Shown: one piece after another, positions 42,700 through 51,060 of the stretch
Layout of the letters: each line of letters opens with the position of its first letter
How positions within the stretch are numbered: position 1 is the first letter of the stretch
Assembly (NCBI GenBank): GCA_964475115.1
Contig: CAYYVJ010000003.1
Coordinates: 1 to 59,055 of the forward strand
Length of the DNA: 59,055 bases
Reading direction: 5' to 3'
DNA from: CAYYVJ01 sp964475115
Lineage (GTDB): Bacteria > Bacillota > Clostridia > Lachnospirales > Lachnospiraceae
Notes under the pieces: generated by a model
The model's input: the letters and a program-made list of their open reading frames with translations, nothing else
What the model was told of the DNA's origin: nothing
Databases searched by the model: none
Made by a program: the position numbers and the translations under genes

Positions 42700-44493
42700 A
42701 TGAAAGGAACTGTTGTATCAACGTGGGTAGAGTCTTGTAGAAAATTATTTGGCGAACAGATAGTTTCAGAAGTATTACAATCATACGGAATTTCAAAGGA
42801 TTATATTTTTTCACCATTGGAAAATGTTGATGATAAAGTTGCAAAAGGAATTGTTGACCAAGTAGGGAATAAAGTAGGAAAGAATCATAAAGAAATATGG
42901 TTTACCATGGGTGAAGAAAATATAAGAACATTTAGCCAAAGTTATCCAGGATTTTTTAGAAATGAATCTGCTTATCAGTTTTTAAAATCTATGAATGATG
43001 TGCACGTAATCGTAATGAAAAGATTTAAAGGTGCAGTTCCTCCTATTTTAGATGTAATACCAACTTCCTCAAAAGAAGCTAGTTTTATTTATCGCTCGAA
43101 AAGAGGGATGTCTGATTATTTAGTTGGACTTGTAAGTGGTGTATCAAATTACTTTAAAGAGGATATAAAAGTTGAAGTTGTGAGTCAAGATGCTGGAGAA
43201 ACTCATCTAAAACTTACATTTGAAAAAGATATTCAAGTTACTAAAAAGTATAGATTTAATCAAATGTTTTCCTTTGGTTTTATCAAAAATACGAGTCTAA
43301 AGATATCTATTTTAACTGGTATTTTAATGGCGGTTGTATCCTTGCTTATAACCAATGAATTAGTAGAAGGTTTGATTCTAGGTGGGGCATCTTTAGTTGT
43401 TACATTTATACTTACGTCCTTGTTTAATCGTCCTCGTAAATTAGTTCTAAAGGAATTAGAAGAGTTAAGCAATCGTAACTTTATGGAAACTGTCAAGTTG
43501 CGTAGTAATGATGAATATGAAGTAATTATGAGCCATATCAATGAAGTGAAAACAAACATTCAAAAAGACTTTATTGGATTTAACGCTATGGTTGATGAGT
43601 TATATACATTTAATCAATCGATTACAGGTATTTCAAAGACGATGCAATCTACCTCAACTGATATTTCAGGTGTACTAGATGAAGTGGCAGCAGCAGCTAT
43701 GACTCAAGCAGAAGATACTAGCCATGCCATAGTTGTATTAGAGGGAAGTATTAAAAATGTAACGAGTGTTTCTGATGATAGTCAGAAGAACCAAGAGCAA
43801 ATTGAAGAGGCAGTGACTGGAATAGAAGATAGCTTTTCTAAGGTAGAAACTACTGCTGTAAAAATAAATGAAGTATTGAATGAGTTTAGTGTTATTCGTA
43901 AAGATGGAAATGAGCTTCAAAATAGTGCAGATAATATTACACAAATTGTTTTAATTGTTTCTGCCATTGCAAAACAAATTAGTTTGTTGGCATTAAATGC
44001 TTCTATAGAAGCCGCTAGAGCAGGAGAAGCAGGAAGAGGATTCTCTGTTGTTGCAGATGAGATAAGAAAACTTTCTGAGGAAACGCATAATGCAGTAAAT
44101 CAAATAAATGAAAGCCTTACAGGTATTGTTGAAAGTATTGAAAGCGTGGTTGAGGGAATCGATACTCAGTATGTTGTGTTGGAAACTGAAAATACTTTGC
44201 TTACAGAATCGGTAGAAAGTTCAAGCAAATCCAATGTTCATTTGAAGAAAGTATCCGAACTTTTAGTTGAGACATCTAAGAACCTTAAAGTTGAGGCGGA
44301 TAATATAACTAATTTATTTGAAGGAATTCAGAATTTGGCTGCTATTGCAGAAGAGAATTCAGCATCTACTCAAGAGGCTAATTCGAACGTAGCAGTATAT
44401 GTAAGTCAAATTGATGAATTAACAGATCAAGTATCTGTATTTGATTCTTTAATTCAGAATTTCCAAGAAGATTTATCAAAATATCATATTTAA
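42700..44493 (+). CDS. H-NOX (heme NO/O2-binding) methyl-accepting chemotaxis protein
   Basis: 597 residues: N-terminal H-NOX heme domain (1-~185), two membrane spans (about 205-247), a short linker, and a cytoplasmic MCP domain with the hairpin tip ISLLALNASIEAARAGEAGRGFSVVADEIRKLS. Heme residues are all visible: proximal His102, Pro115 and the YxSxR propionate motif at Tyr131/Ser133/Arg135. The distal pocket has Trp9, Asn74 and Tyr140, the trio that stabilises bound oxygen in the Thermoanaerobacter H-NOX, which is likewise fused to an MCP. So oxygen sensing for motility is predicted. Its start has AAGGAGAAG. Single gene with promoter and terminator; no che genes nearby. Confidence 0.93.
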   Translation: MKGTVVSTWVESCRKLFGEQIVSEVLQSYGISKDYIFSPLENVDDKVAKGIVDQVGNKVGKNHKEIWFTMGEENIRTFSQSYPGFFRNESAYQFLKSMNDVHVIVMKRFKGAVPPILDVIPTSSKEASFIYRSKRGMSDYLVGLVSGVSNYFKEDIKVEVVSQDAGETHLKLTFEKDIQVTKKYRFNQMFSFGFIKNTSLKISILTGILMAVVSLLITNELVEGLILGGASLVVTFILTSLFNRPRKLVLKELEELSNRNFMETVKLRSNDEYEVIMSHINEVKTNIQKDFIGFNAMVDELYTFNQSITGISKTMQSTSTDISGVLDEVAAAAMTQAEDTSHAIVVLEGSIKNVTSVSDDSQKNQEQIEEAVTGIEDSFSKVETTAVKINEVLNEFSVIRKDGNELQNSADNITQIVLIVSAIAKQISLLALNASIEAARAGEAGRGFSVVADEIRKLSEETHNAVNQINESLTGIVESIESVVEGIDTQYVVLETENTLLTESVESSSKSNVHLKKVSELLVETSKNLKVEADNITNLFEGIQNLAAIAEENSASTQEANSNVAVYVSQIDELTDQVSVFDSLIQNFQEDLSKYHI

Positions 44494-44534
44494 AAATGCT
44501 GAAAACACAAACTTTTAAATTGTGACAAAGAAAC

Positions 44535-44562
44535 AAAAGGAAGCCAATCGGCTTCCTTTTTT
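44535..44562 (+). terminator. Terminator of the H-NOX receptor gene
   Basis: AAAAGGAAGCC (44535-44545) pairs with GGCTTCCTTTT (44550-44560), 4-nt loop, T-run to 44562. Confidence 0.9.
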
Positions 44563-44646
44563 GGTTAAAATTGTCAGAAAACAATAAGCTTCCCTACTTG
44601 TGCCTATATGCAAAATGCTAAAAATGAAGTAGATGTTTCGGGATAC

Positions 44647-44675
44647 TTGCACAAATTATACAAAAGTGCTACTAT
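44647..44675 (+). promoter_or_regulatory. Promoter of hppA (extended -10)
   Basis: TTGCAC (44647-44652), 17-bp spacer ending TGC, TACTAT (44670-44675). The TGn extension strengthens the call; it also argues that translation starts downstream at 44728, not at an upstream ATG. Confidence 0.7.
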
Positions 44676-44727
44676 TTGTGATGTAGCGTTTAAAATGGAC
44701 AAAATTTTGATTAAGGAGATGAGTGGA

Positions 44728-46815
44728 TTGAATTTAGGAGTAGTTTTTTTTCAATTAGTATCAATTATCATTTCGGTTTTGGCATTTGGAGCAGCACTTT
44801 GGTTGTATAGGTGGGTTGTATCTCAACCATCTTCAAATGAACGTATTGCAGAGGTTAGTAAACTGATTCGAAATGGAGCAAATACCTTTTTGACAAAAGA
44901 GTATAAAGTACTTGCACGTTTTTGTGGGGTAATTGCAGTTATTATCTTTTTACTGCTTCCTTCACCGGTTTGGAAAGGAAATATTTGGACAAATTTGGTA
45001 ATGGCCGTAGCATATTTATGTGGAGCAATTTTTTCTGGCATAGCAGGTAAAGTTGGTATTAGTATTGCGACTATTGCTAATGCAAAAGCAGCAGAAGCAT
45101 CGACAAAAGGAATTAAACCTTCTTTTATGTCAGGCTATAGAGGCGGAGCGGTTATGGGAATGGCTGTCGTGGGCTCAAGTTTACTAGGTGTTACTTTGGT
45201 TTTACTTTTAACTAAAAACACAACTGCATTACTTGGTTTTAGCTTTGGAGCTAGCTCATTAGCACTTTTTGCAAAAGCAGGTGGTGGTATTTTTACAAAG
45301 ACAGCAGATATTAGTGCTGATCTTGTTGGTAAAGTTGAATTAGGTATTCCAGAAGATGATCCTAGAAACCCGGCTGTTATAGCTGATAATGTAGGAGATA
45401 ATGTAGGTGATGTGGCTGGAATGGGCGCCGATCTATTTGATTCAAATGTAGCTTCTATGGCGGCAGCGCTAGTTATGGCAACGGCACTTGATAAAGGTGA
45501 TTCTAAAAACGTAAGTATGGTATTTTGCTATGCAGCAATCGGGCTACTTGCTTCTATTATTGGGGTTTTAACCGCTAGCATGAAGGAAGATGGGGATCCA
45601 ACTAGAGCATTAAATAGCAATACATATGTAACTACAGTGATTTATGGTGCATTAACAGCGGTTGCAACCTTGGCATTTGGATTTGAATGGCGTATTTGGT
45701 TTGCAAGTGCAATTGGTTTAACGGTTGGAGTATTAATCGGATTGGCAAGTGACTATTTTACAAATGATACAAAAAAGCCTGTTCATGAGGTTGCTAAGGC
45801 ATCTGAGTCAGGACCTGCCTTTACTATATTATCTGGTATTTCATATGGATTTATGAGCGTATTGCCTTCCATGGTAGGTATTGGACTTTCTGCTTTATTG
45901 GCATTTAAGGTTTGTGAACCATTAGGACCTGGATATGCAATGTTTGGTATTTCTATGGCAGCAGTTGGTATGCTTTCAATTGTAGGTATGATTATTTCTA
46001 ATGATGCATATGGTCCCATTGTAGATAATGCTAGGGGTTTAGTTGAAATGGGGGATTTAGGAGAAAAAGCGCTTGAAATTACAGATTCTTTGGATAGCGC
46101 AGGAAATACAGTAAAAGCAATTACAAAGGGATTTGCGATTGGTGCAGCTGGGCTTACCGTAATTTCTCTTCTAGGAGCATTTATTAGTGAAGTTAATACA
46201 GCTGCAGTGGATATTGGACTGGGGGAAAACTACTTAACTGGATTTGATGTATTAAACCCTATGGTATTTTTTGGATTAATTGTAGGAGCTGCAATACCTG
46301 CACTTTTCTCAGCAATGCTTATGCTTGGTGTGGATAGAAATGCGCAACGTATGATACAGGAAATTCATCGTCAATTTAAAGAAATTGTTGGGCTTAAAGA
46401 AGGAAAAGAAGGTGTTGTACCTGAGTATGATAAATGTATTGAAATTGCTACAGAGGGTGCAATAAAAGAATTAATTCCTGCAGGTCTTATGGCAATTATT
46501 GCTACTCTTTTAGTTGGATTTATCGGTGGTGTAGAAGCAATTGGTGGTTTTATTACAGGAAATATTGTAACGGGACTTTTGCTTTCACTCTTTATGTCAA
46601 ATGCAGGTGGACTTTGGGATAATACAAAAAAATATATTGAAGCTGGAAATCATGGTGGAAAAAATTCTTCAGCACATAAATCAGCTGTAGTTGGAGATAC
46701 CGTAGGTGATCCTTTTAAGGATACTGCTGGCCCTTCCATTAATACACAGATTACAGTTGTTACTCTTGTAGCTACTTTGACAGCATCTTTATTCCTAACA
46801 CTTTCATTATTTTAG
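44728..46815 (+). CDS. hppA: Membrane-bound ion-pumping pyrophosphatase, potassium-independent type (TTG start)
   Basis: 695 residues with about 16 membrane spans. Hydrolyses PPi and pumps ions across the cytoplasmic membrane. The substrate-binding stretch GGGIFTKTADISADLVGKVELGIPEDDPRNPAVIADNVGDNVGDVAGMGADLF and the C-terminal DTVGDPFKDTAGPSIN are present. The potassium determinant reads GNTVKAITKG: Lys and Thr where potassium-dependent enzymes have Ala and Ala/Gly, so it is predicted potassium-independent and, from family knowledge, proton-pumping. The start is TTG 44728, 9 nt after AAGGAG; upstream ATGs lie before the promoter or lack spacing. Confidence 0.93.
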   Translation: MNLGVVFFQLVSIIISVLAFGAALWLYRWVVSQPSSNERIAEVSKLIRNGANTFLTKEYKVLARFCGVIAVIIFLLLPSPVWKGNIWTNLVMAVAYLCGAIFSGIAGKVGISIATIANAKAAEASTKGIKPSFMSGYRGGAVMGMAVVGSSLLGVTLVLLLTKNTTALLGFSFGASSLALFAKAGGGIFTKTADISADLVGKVELGIPEDDPRNPAVIADNVGDNVGDVAGMGADLFDSNVASMAAALVMATALDKGDSKNVSMVFCYAAIGLLASIIGVLTASMKEDGDPTRALNSNTYVTTVIYGALTAVATLAFGFEWRIWFASAIGLTVGVLIGLASDYFTNDTKKPVHEVAKASESGPAFTILSGISYGFMSVLPSMVGIGLSALLAFKVCEPLGPGYAMFGISMAAVGMLSIVGMIISNDAYGPIVDNARGLVEMGDLGEKALEITDSLDSAGNTVKAITKGFAIGAAGLTVISLLGAFISEVNTAAVDIGLGENYLTGFDVLNPMVFFGLIVGAAIPALFSAMLMLGVDRNAQRMIQEIHRQFKEIVGLKEGKEGVVPEYDKCIEIATEGAIKELIPAGLMAIIATLLVGFIGGVEAIGGFITGNIVTGLLLSLFMSNAGGLWDNTKKYIEAGNHGGKNSSAHKSAVVGDTVGDPFKDTAGPSINTQITVVTLVATLTASLFLTLSLF

Positions 46816-46842
46816 AAAAAAATGCAAATTAGTACACATAAA

Positions 46843-46876
46843 AAACCGGTGAGCTTTTTTCAGGCTTCACCGGTTT
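46843..46876. terminator. Terminator between hppA and the CNNM gene
   Basis: AAACCGGTGA (46843-46852) pairs with TCACCGGTTT (46867-46876). On the minus strand a T-run follows directly, so it mainly ends the CNNM gene; it can also serve hppA. Confidence 0.8.
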
Positions 46877-46883
46877 CATTATA

Positions 46884-48212
46884 TTATAGTTGATTTTCTA
46901 TTTCTCTTATAATAAGTCTTATTTTATCAATACGTTTTTTCTTAACACTCTCTAGTTTAAATACTAAATTTCCTATTTCAATGGTTCGCTTATCGCTTTC
47001 CTTCGGGATCGCTCCCATGATATCTATTAAAAGCCCTGACAAGGTATCGGAGTTTTCTGAAAAAAGCCCCAAGCCTAATTTGTAGTTTAACTCATCGATA
47101 TTAATCAAACCATCTATTAGGTAGGTAGAATCATCTAACTGTTCAATACTTGCATCTCTATTGTCATATTCGTCTTCGATTTCTCCCATAACTTCTTCTA
47201 CTAAATCTTCTAAAGTAACGATTCCAGAGAACCCGCCATATTCATCAATTAAAATAGCGATATGTTTTTGTTGAGCTTGTAATTCTTTAAATAATTCGTC
47301 AATATCTTTATTCTCCGGTACTAAATAGGGAGAAACAAGAAGAGAGCGAATATCCACATTGGAAGCTCCAGTCTTAACAGCTTCTTTTAAGAAGTCTTTA
47401 ATATACAAGATTCCAATAATGTTATCAATGTTGTCCTCATATACAGGGATTCGTGAAAATTTTGTCTCTAATAATTCGCTAAGATAATCACTTGGTTCAT
47501 CTTCTATATCTATAGAAAACACATCAATTCGCGGAGTCATAATCTCGACCGCTTGTTTGTTTTCAAATTCGATAATTGAATTAATCATGTCCTTTTCTTG
47601 AATGTTAAAAATACCGTGTGCTTGTCCTACTGCAACTAGCGTTTTAATCTCGTCTTTGGAAATTTCATCCTCTAGGTTCTTTGTGTCAATTTTTATTATT
47701 CTTAGAACAATGTTCGTAGAGAAGGTTAAAAATCGAACAAAGGGGGAAGCGAATTTAGATACAAATGAAACTGGCTGTATGAAAATCATACTTATTTTCT
47801 CGGGATTTTGCATAGCAATCCTTTTTGGAACTAATTCACCAAAAACTAAAGTAAAATAAGATAATATTACAGTTACAAGTATAAATGAGATTTGCTTACT
47901 ATAGGGCATCTTTAACGCAGCTAATACTTGTCCAAATGGATCTGCAAGACTAGTAGCGGCTGAAGCACTGGCAAAAAATCCTGTTAGTGTTATAACTACT
48001 TGGATTGTTGACAAGAATTTACTAGGGTCATCTAGTAATCTTAAGATTGTAAGAGCGTTTTTATTTCCTTCATCTGCATACCTCTTAATTTTGTTCTTGT
48101 TTCCAGAAACTGTTGCCATCTCTGCACAAGCGAAAATAGCGTTAATTAAAGTTAAAATTATTAATAATATCAATTGTGATATGATATTATTCCCGTCCGG
48201 GTCTGATTCCAT
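46884..48212 (-). CDS. CNNM/CorC-family membrane protein with CBS domains
   Basis: 442 residues. N-terminal DUF21 membrane domain of three or four spans (INAIFACAEMATVSGNKNKIKRYADEG, VILSYFTLVFGELVPKRIA), a CBS pair (VEIMTPRIDVFSID to LIDEYGGFSGIVTLEDLVEEVMGEIEDEYD) and a C-terminal CorC/HlyC domain (YLIDGLINIDELNYKLG). Members are implicated in Mg2+ efflux or transport regulation; older hemolysin labels are not supported. Start ATG follows AGGAGG. Single gene. Confidence 0.92.
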   Translation of the reverse strand: MESDPDGNNIISQLILLIILTLINAIFACAEMATVSGNKNKIKRYADEGNKNALTILRLLDDPSKFLSTIQVVITLTGFFASASAATSLADPFGQVLAALKMPYSKQISFILVTVILSYFTLVFGELVPKRIAMQNPEKISMIFIQPVSFVSKFASPFVRFLTFSTNIVLRIIKIDTKNLEDEISKDEIKTLVAVGQAHGIFNIQEKDMINSIIEFENKQAVEIMTPRIDVFSIDIEDEPSDYLSELLETKFSRIPVYEDNIDNIIGILYIKDFLKEAVKTGASNVDIRSLLVSPYLVPENKDIDELFKELQAQQKHIAILIDEYGGFSGIVTLEDLVEEVMGEIEDEYDNRDASIEQLDDSTYLIDGLINIDELNYKLGLGLFSENSDTLSGLLIDIMGAIPKESDKRTIEIGNLVFKLESVKKKRIDKIRLIIREIENQL

Positions 48213-48295
48213 GTTTTAATTCCTCCTGTTTTTAATATACAAAACATATAATAGCATATGTATTAGCTATATATCAAGTAATTTCAAAAAAAAGA

Positions 48296-48324
48296 TTGAC
48301 AAGGGTAATGTTATCAATTATACT
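48296..48324 (+). promoter_or_regulatory. Promoter of metNIQ
   Basis: TTGACA (48296-48301), 17-bp spacer, TATACT (48319-48324). The 65-nt leader is too short for a SAM-I riboswitch or T-box, and neither signature is seen. Confidence 0.82.
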
Positions 48325-48389
48325 AATCAAAATAATTCATACTATTAATGTATGAAATGCAAGAATTGAGCATAAGGGGGAATAAACTT

Positions 48390-49406
48390 ATGAAACAAGA
48401 AGCAATTATTAAGATAATAGGACTTGGTAAAACTTTTCTAAGCAAAAACAGTAAAGTTGTTGCACTAGAAGATATTAATTTGGAAGTCCAAAGAGGAGAA
48501 ATATTTGGAATTATTGGGTTAAGTGGTGCAGGAAAGAGCACTTTAGTACGTTGTATAAACTATTTAGAAAGGCCTACAACTGGAAGTGTAGTTTTTAATG
48601 GTAAAGATTTGTCTACCTTAAAAAAAGCAGAACTATCCAAAGAAAGACAAGGGATGGGGATGATCTTCCAGCAGTTTAATTTATTAATGCAAAGAAATTG
48701 TTTGCAAAATATCTGCTTTCCTTTGGAGATTGCAGGAGTTTCAAAACAGGAAGCAAAGAAAAGAGCTTTGGAACTACTTGAAATAGTAGGGCTTAGTGAT
48801 AAGGCAAGCGCTTATCCTACACAGCTTTCTGGTGGGCAAAAGCAAAGAGTTGCAATTGCAAGAGCGTTAGCGACCAACCCGAAAGTACTTCTTTGTGATG
48901 AAGCAACGAGTGCCTTAGATCCTACAACTACTCGCTCTATTTTATCCCTTCTAAAAGATATTAATAAAAAGCTGGGAGTTACGATTGTAATTATTACTCA
49001 CGAAATGAGTGTAATTGAGGAAATTTGCCAAAAAGTCGCTATTATAGATAACAGCAAAATAGCTGAAATTGGAGATGTATCAGAAGTATTTACAAAACCA
49101 AAGTCTAAGATTGCAAAACAATTGATCTTTTCTGGAAACAACTATATTAGCCAATTTAAGGGTGAAAAGAAATTAAGAATCGTATTTGATGGGCGCTCTT
49201 CTTTTGAACCTATTATTTCCAATATGATATTACAATGTAAGATACCAATTAATATATTGTATGCTGACACAAAAAATATTGGTGGAAATGCTTTTGGGCA
49301 TATGATTATACAGTTACCAGAAGATGAAAAAGCAGTTCAAAGAATAATTGCATTTCTAGATACACAAAATGTAACTTATAAAGAGGAGGGTGATGAAATT
49401 GGATAA
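48390..49406 (+). CDS. metN: Methionine ABC transporter ATPase MetN
   Basis: 338 residues: Walker A GLSGAGKST, Q-loop FQQFNLLMQRN, signature LSGGQKQR, Walker B VLLCDEATSALD, H-loop ITHEMSVIEEI, then the C-terminal NIL ligand-sensing domain (about 250-335, IPINILYADTKNIGGNAFGHMIIQL) that senses methionine in this family. Start ATG 48390 follows AAGGGGG; a frame extended upstream overlaps the promoter. Head of metN-metI-metQ. Confidence 0.94.
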   Translation: MKQEAIIKIIGLGKTFLSKNSKVVALEDINLEVQRGEIFGIIGLSGAGKSTLVRCINYLERPTTGSVVFNGKDLSTLKKAELSKERQGMGMIFQQFNLLMQRNCLQNICFPLEIAGVSKQEAKKRALELLEIVGLSDKASAYPTQLSGGQKQRVAIARALATNPKVLLCDEATSALDPTTTRSILSLLKDINKKLGVTIVIITHEMSVIEEICQKVAIIDNSKIAEIGDVSEVFTKPKSKIAKQLIFSGNNYISQFKGEKKLRIVFDGRSSFEPIISNMILQCKIPINILYADTKNIGGNAFGHMIIQLPEDEKAVQRIIAFLDTQNVTYKEEGDEIG

Positions 49407-50055
49407 TAAGATTGTTTTAATGTTGTTAGAAGGTTTAGGCGAAACCTTATACATGACTATAGTATCCTCTCTATTTGCATACCTTCTTGGTTTACCTCTA
49501 GGAATATTGCTAGTGGTGACCGATAAAAATGGAATACTTTCGAAACCAAGTTTAAATCAGGTTCTTGGATTTGCGATTAATATTTTACGCTCTGTTCCCT
49601 TCCTGATACTACTTATATTAGTTATTCCTATTACAAGATTCTTGATAGGAAGAGTTATTGGTTCTACCGCAGCAATTGTCCCTTTAGTAATCGCTTCAGC
49701 GCCTTATGTAGCTAGATTAGTAGAAGCTTCGATAAAAGAAGTGGATCCTGGTATTGTGGAAGCAGCAGAATCTATGGGAGCATCTCCTTTTCAAATTATT
49801 TCAAAGGTACTTTTACCAGAAGCCAAACCAGCTCTTTTAAATGGCGCAGCCATAGCAATTACTACCATTTTAGGTTATTCAGCAATGGCAGGTTTTGTTG
49901 GCGGTGGTGGACTAGGAGATATTGCAATTAGATATGGTCTACATCGTTATCAAATGGATATTATGTTAATTACAGTAGGAATTTTAGTAATAGTAGTTCA
50001 GATAATGCAAGAATTAGGAGAAAGACTTTCAAAAAGATTTGATAAAAGAATTTAA
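49399..50055 (+). CDS. metI: Methionine ABC transporter permease MetI (TTG start)
   Basis: 218 residues, five membrane spans, with the ABC permease loop EAAESMGASPFQIISKVLLPEAKPALL. The start is probably TTG 49399, 8 nt after AGGAGGG; ATG 49393 is only 2 nt from that site. It overlaps the metN stop by 8 nt, so translation is coupled. Confidence 0.92.
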   Translation: MDNKIVLMLLEGLGETLYMTIVSSLFAYLLGLPLGILLVVTDKNGILSKPSLNQVLGFAINILRSVPFLILLILVIPITRFLIGRVIGSTAAIVPLVIASAPYVARLVEASIKEVDPGIVEAAESMGASPFQIISKVLLPEAKPALLNGAAIAITTILGYSAMAGFVGGGGLGDIAIRYGLHRYQMDIMLITVGILVIVVQIMQELGERLSKRFDKRI

Positions 50056-50092
50056 TGAAACATAAAAAGAAAGATATAGGAGGAAAAATTGT

Positions 50093-50893
50093 ATGAAAAA
50101 AATTAGTTTATTATTAGTAGGTGTACTTCTTGCTTTAGGAGTGGTAGGATGTGCAAAAAAGTCTGAGAATTTGGTTGTAGGAGCAAGCCCTGCACCTCAT
50201 GCAGCGATTCTAGAGGTAGTGAAAGAATCACTAAGTAAAGAAGGATATGAATTGGAAATTGTAGAATTTGCAGATTATGTTTTGCCAAATCTAGGTGTAG
50301 AAGATGGAAGTTTAGATGCTAACTTTTTTCAACATCAACCTTACCTAGATAGCTTTAACGAAGAAAATGGAACAGACATTGTTTCTGTAGCAACGATTCA
50401 TTATGAACCTTTTGGGATATATGCCGGAAAAGTTGATTCAATCGAAGCTTTAACGGAAGGTTCACAAATAGCAGTTCCAAATGATACAACCAATGAGGCG
50501 AGAGCACTTTTATTGCTAGAAGCAAATGGGATTATCAAACTAGAAGAAGGAATAGGATTGTTTGCCACAATTAATGATATAGTAGAAAATCCTAAAAATG
50601 TTGAAATAGTTGAAGTTGAGGCGGCTCAATTGCCAAGAACTTTGCAAGATGTAGACTTAGCTGTTATCAATGGTAATTATGCAATTGAAGCAGGGTTGAG
50701 TGTAGGTGAGGATGCGCTTGCAATTGAAGATAAAGAATCAATCTCGGCGGTAACATATGGTAATGTAGTTGCTATAAAAGCGGGCGATGAAAAGAGAGAA
50801 GATATACAGGCACTTATTAAAGCATTACAAAGTGATGAAGTAAAAGCTTATATTGAAGAAAATTATGAAGGTGCTGTTGTACCTATTTTCTAA
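50093..50893 (+). CDS. metQ: Methionine-binding lipoprotein MetQ
   Basis: 266 residues. Lipoprotein signal with lipobox VVGC (Cys about 20), then the NlpA/MetQ fold: VGASPAPHAAILE, DANFFQHQPYLDSFN, TIHYEPFGIYAGK, IAVPNDTTNEARALLLLEANGII, DLAVINGNYAIEAG. Delivers methionine to MetNI. AGGAGG ribosome site. Terminator follows at 50911-50952. Confidence 0.94.
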   Translation: MKKISLLLVGVLLALGVVGCAKKSENLVVGASPAPHAAILEVVKESLSKEGYELEIVEFADYVLPNLGVEDGSLDANFFQHQPYLDSFNEENGTDIVSVATIHYEPFGIYAGKVDSIEALTEGSQIAVPNDTTNEARALLLLEANGIIKLEEGIGLFATINDIVENPKNVEIVEVEAAQLPRTLQDVDLAVINGNYAIEAGLSVGEDALAIEDKESISAVTYGNVVAIKAGDEKREDIQALIKALQSDEVKAYIEENYEGAVVPIF

Positions 50894-50910
50894 AAATTTA
50901 TAAATAAAAC

Positions 50911-50952
50911 AAAAGGTGTCTGTCCGAATAAGAAGGAGAGACACCTTTTTTT
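50911..50952 (+). terminator. Terminator of metNIQ
   Basis: AAAAGGTGTCT (50911-50921) pairs with AGACACCTTTT (50939-50949), 17-nt loop, T-run. Confidence 0.88.
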
Positions 50953-50979
50953 GGTTCGTCCAGAAGTTACCAGAGGAAA

Positions 50980-51022
50980 AACGTAAACCATTATTTACGT
51001 TGAAATCCATTAATGTTATGAT
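50980..51022 (+). promoter_or_regulatory. Promoter with overlapping operator-like repeat, GH18 gene
   Basis: A perfect inverted repeat AACGTAAA (50980-50987) / TTTACGTT (50994-51001), 6-bp spacer, overlaps a TTTACG -35 (50994-50999); 17 bp later comes TGT-TATGAT, an extended -10 (51017-51022). The placement fits a repressor site. Confidence 0.6.
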
Positions 51023-51060
51023 TGAAATCTGCTATTCAAACATTTCATAAGGAGCACAAG

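Noticed and set aside
46884..48212. Hemolysin (virulence) assignment for the CBS-domain membrane protein
   Set aside because: DUF21-CBS-CorC architecture is the CNNM/CorC transport family; the hemolysin label is historical.
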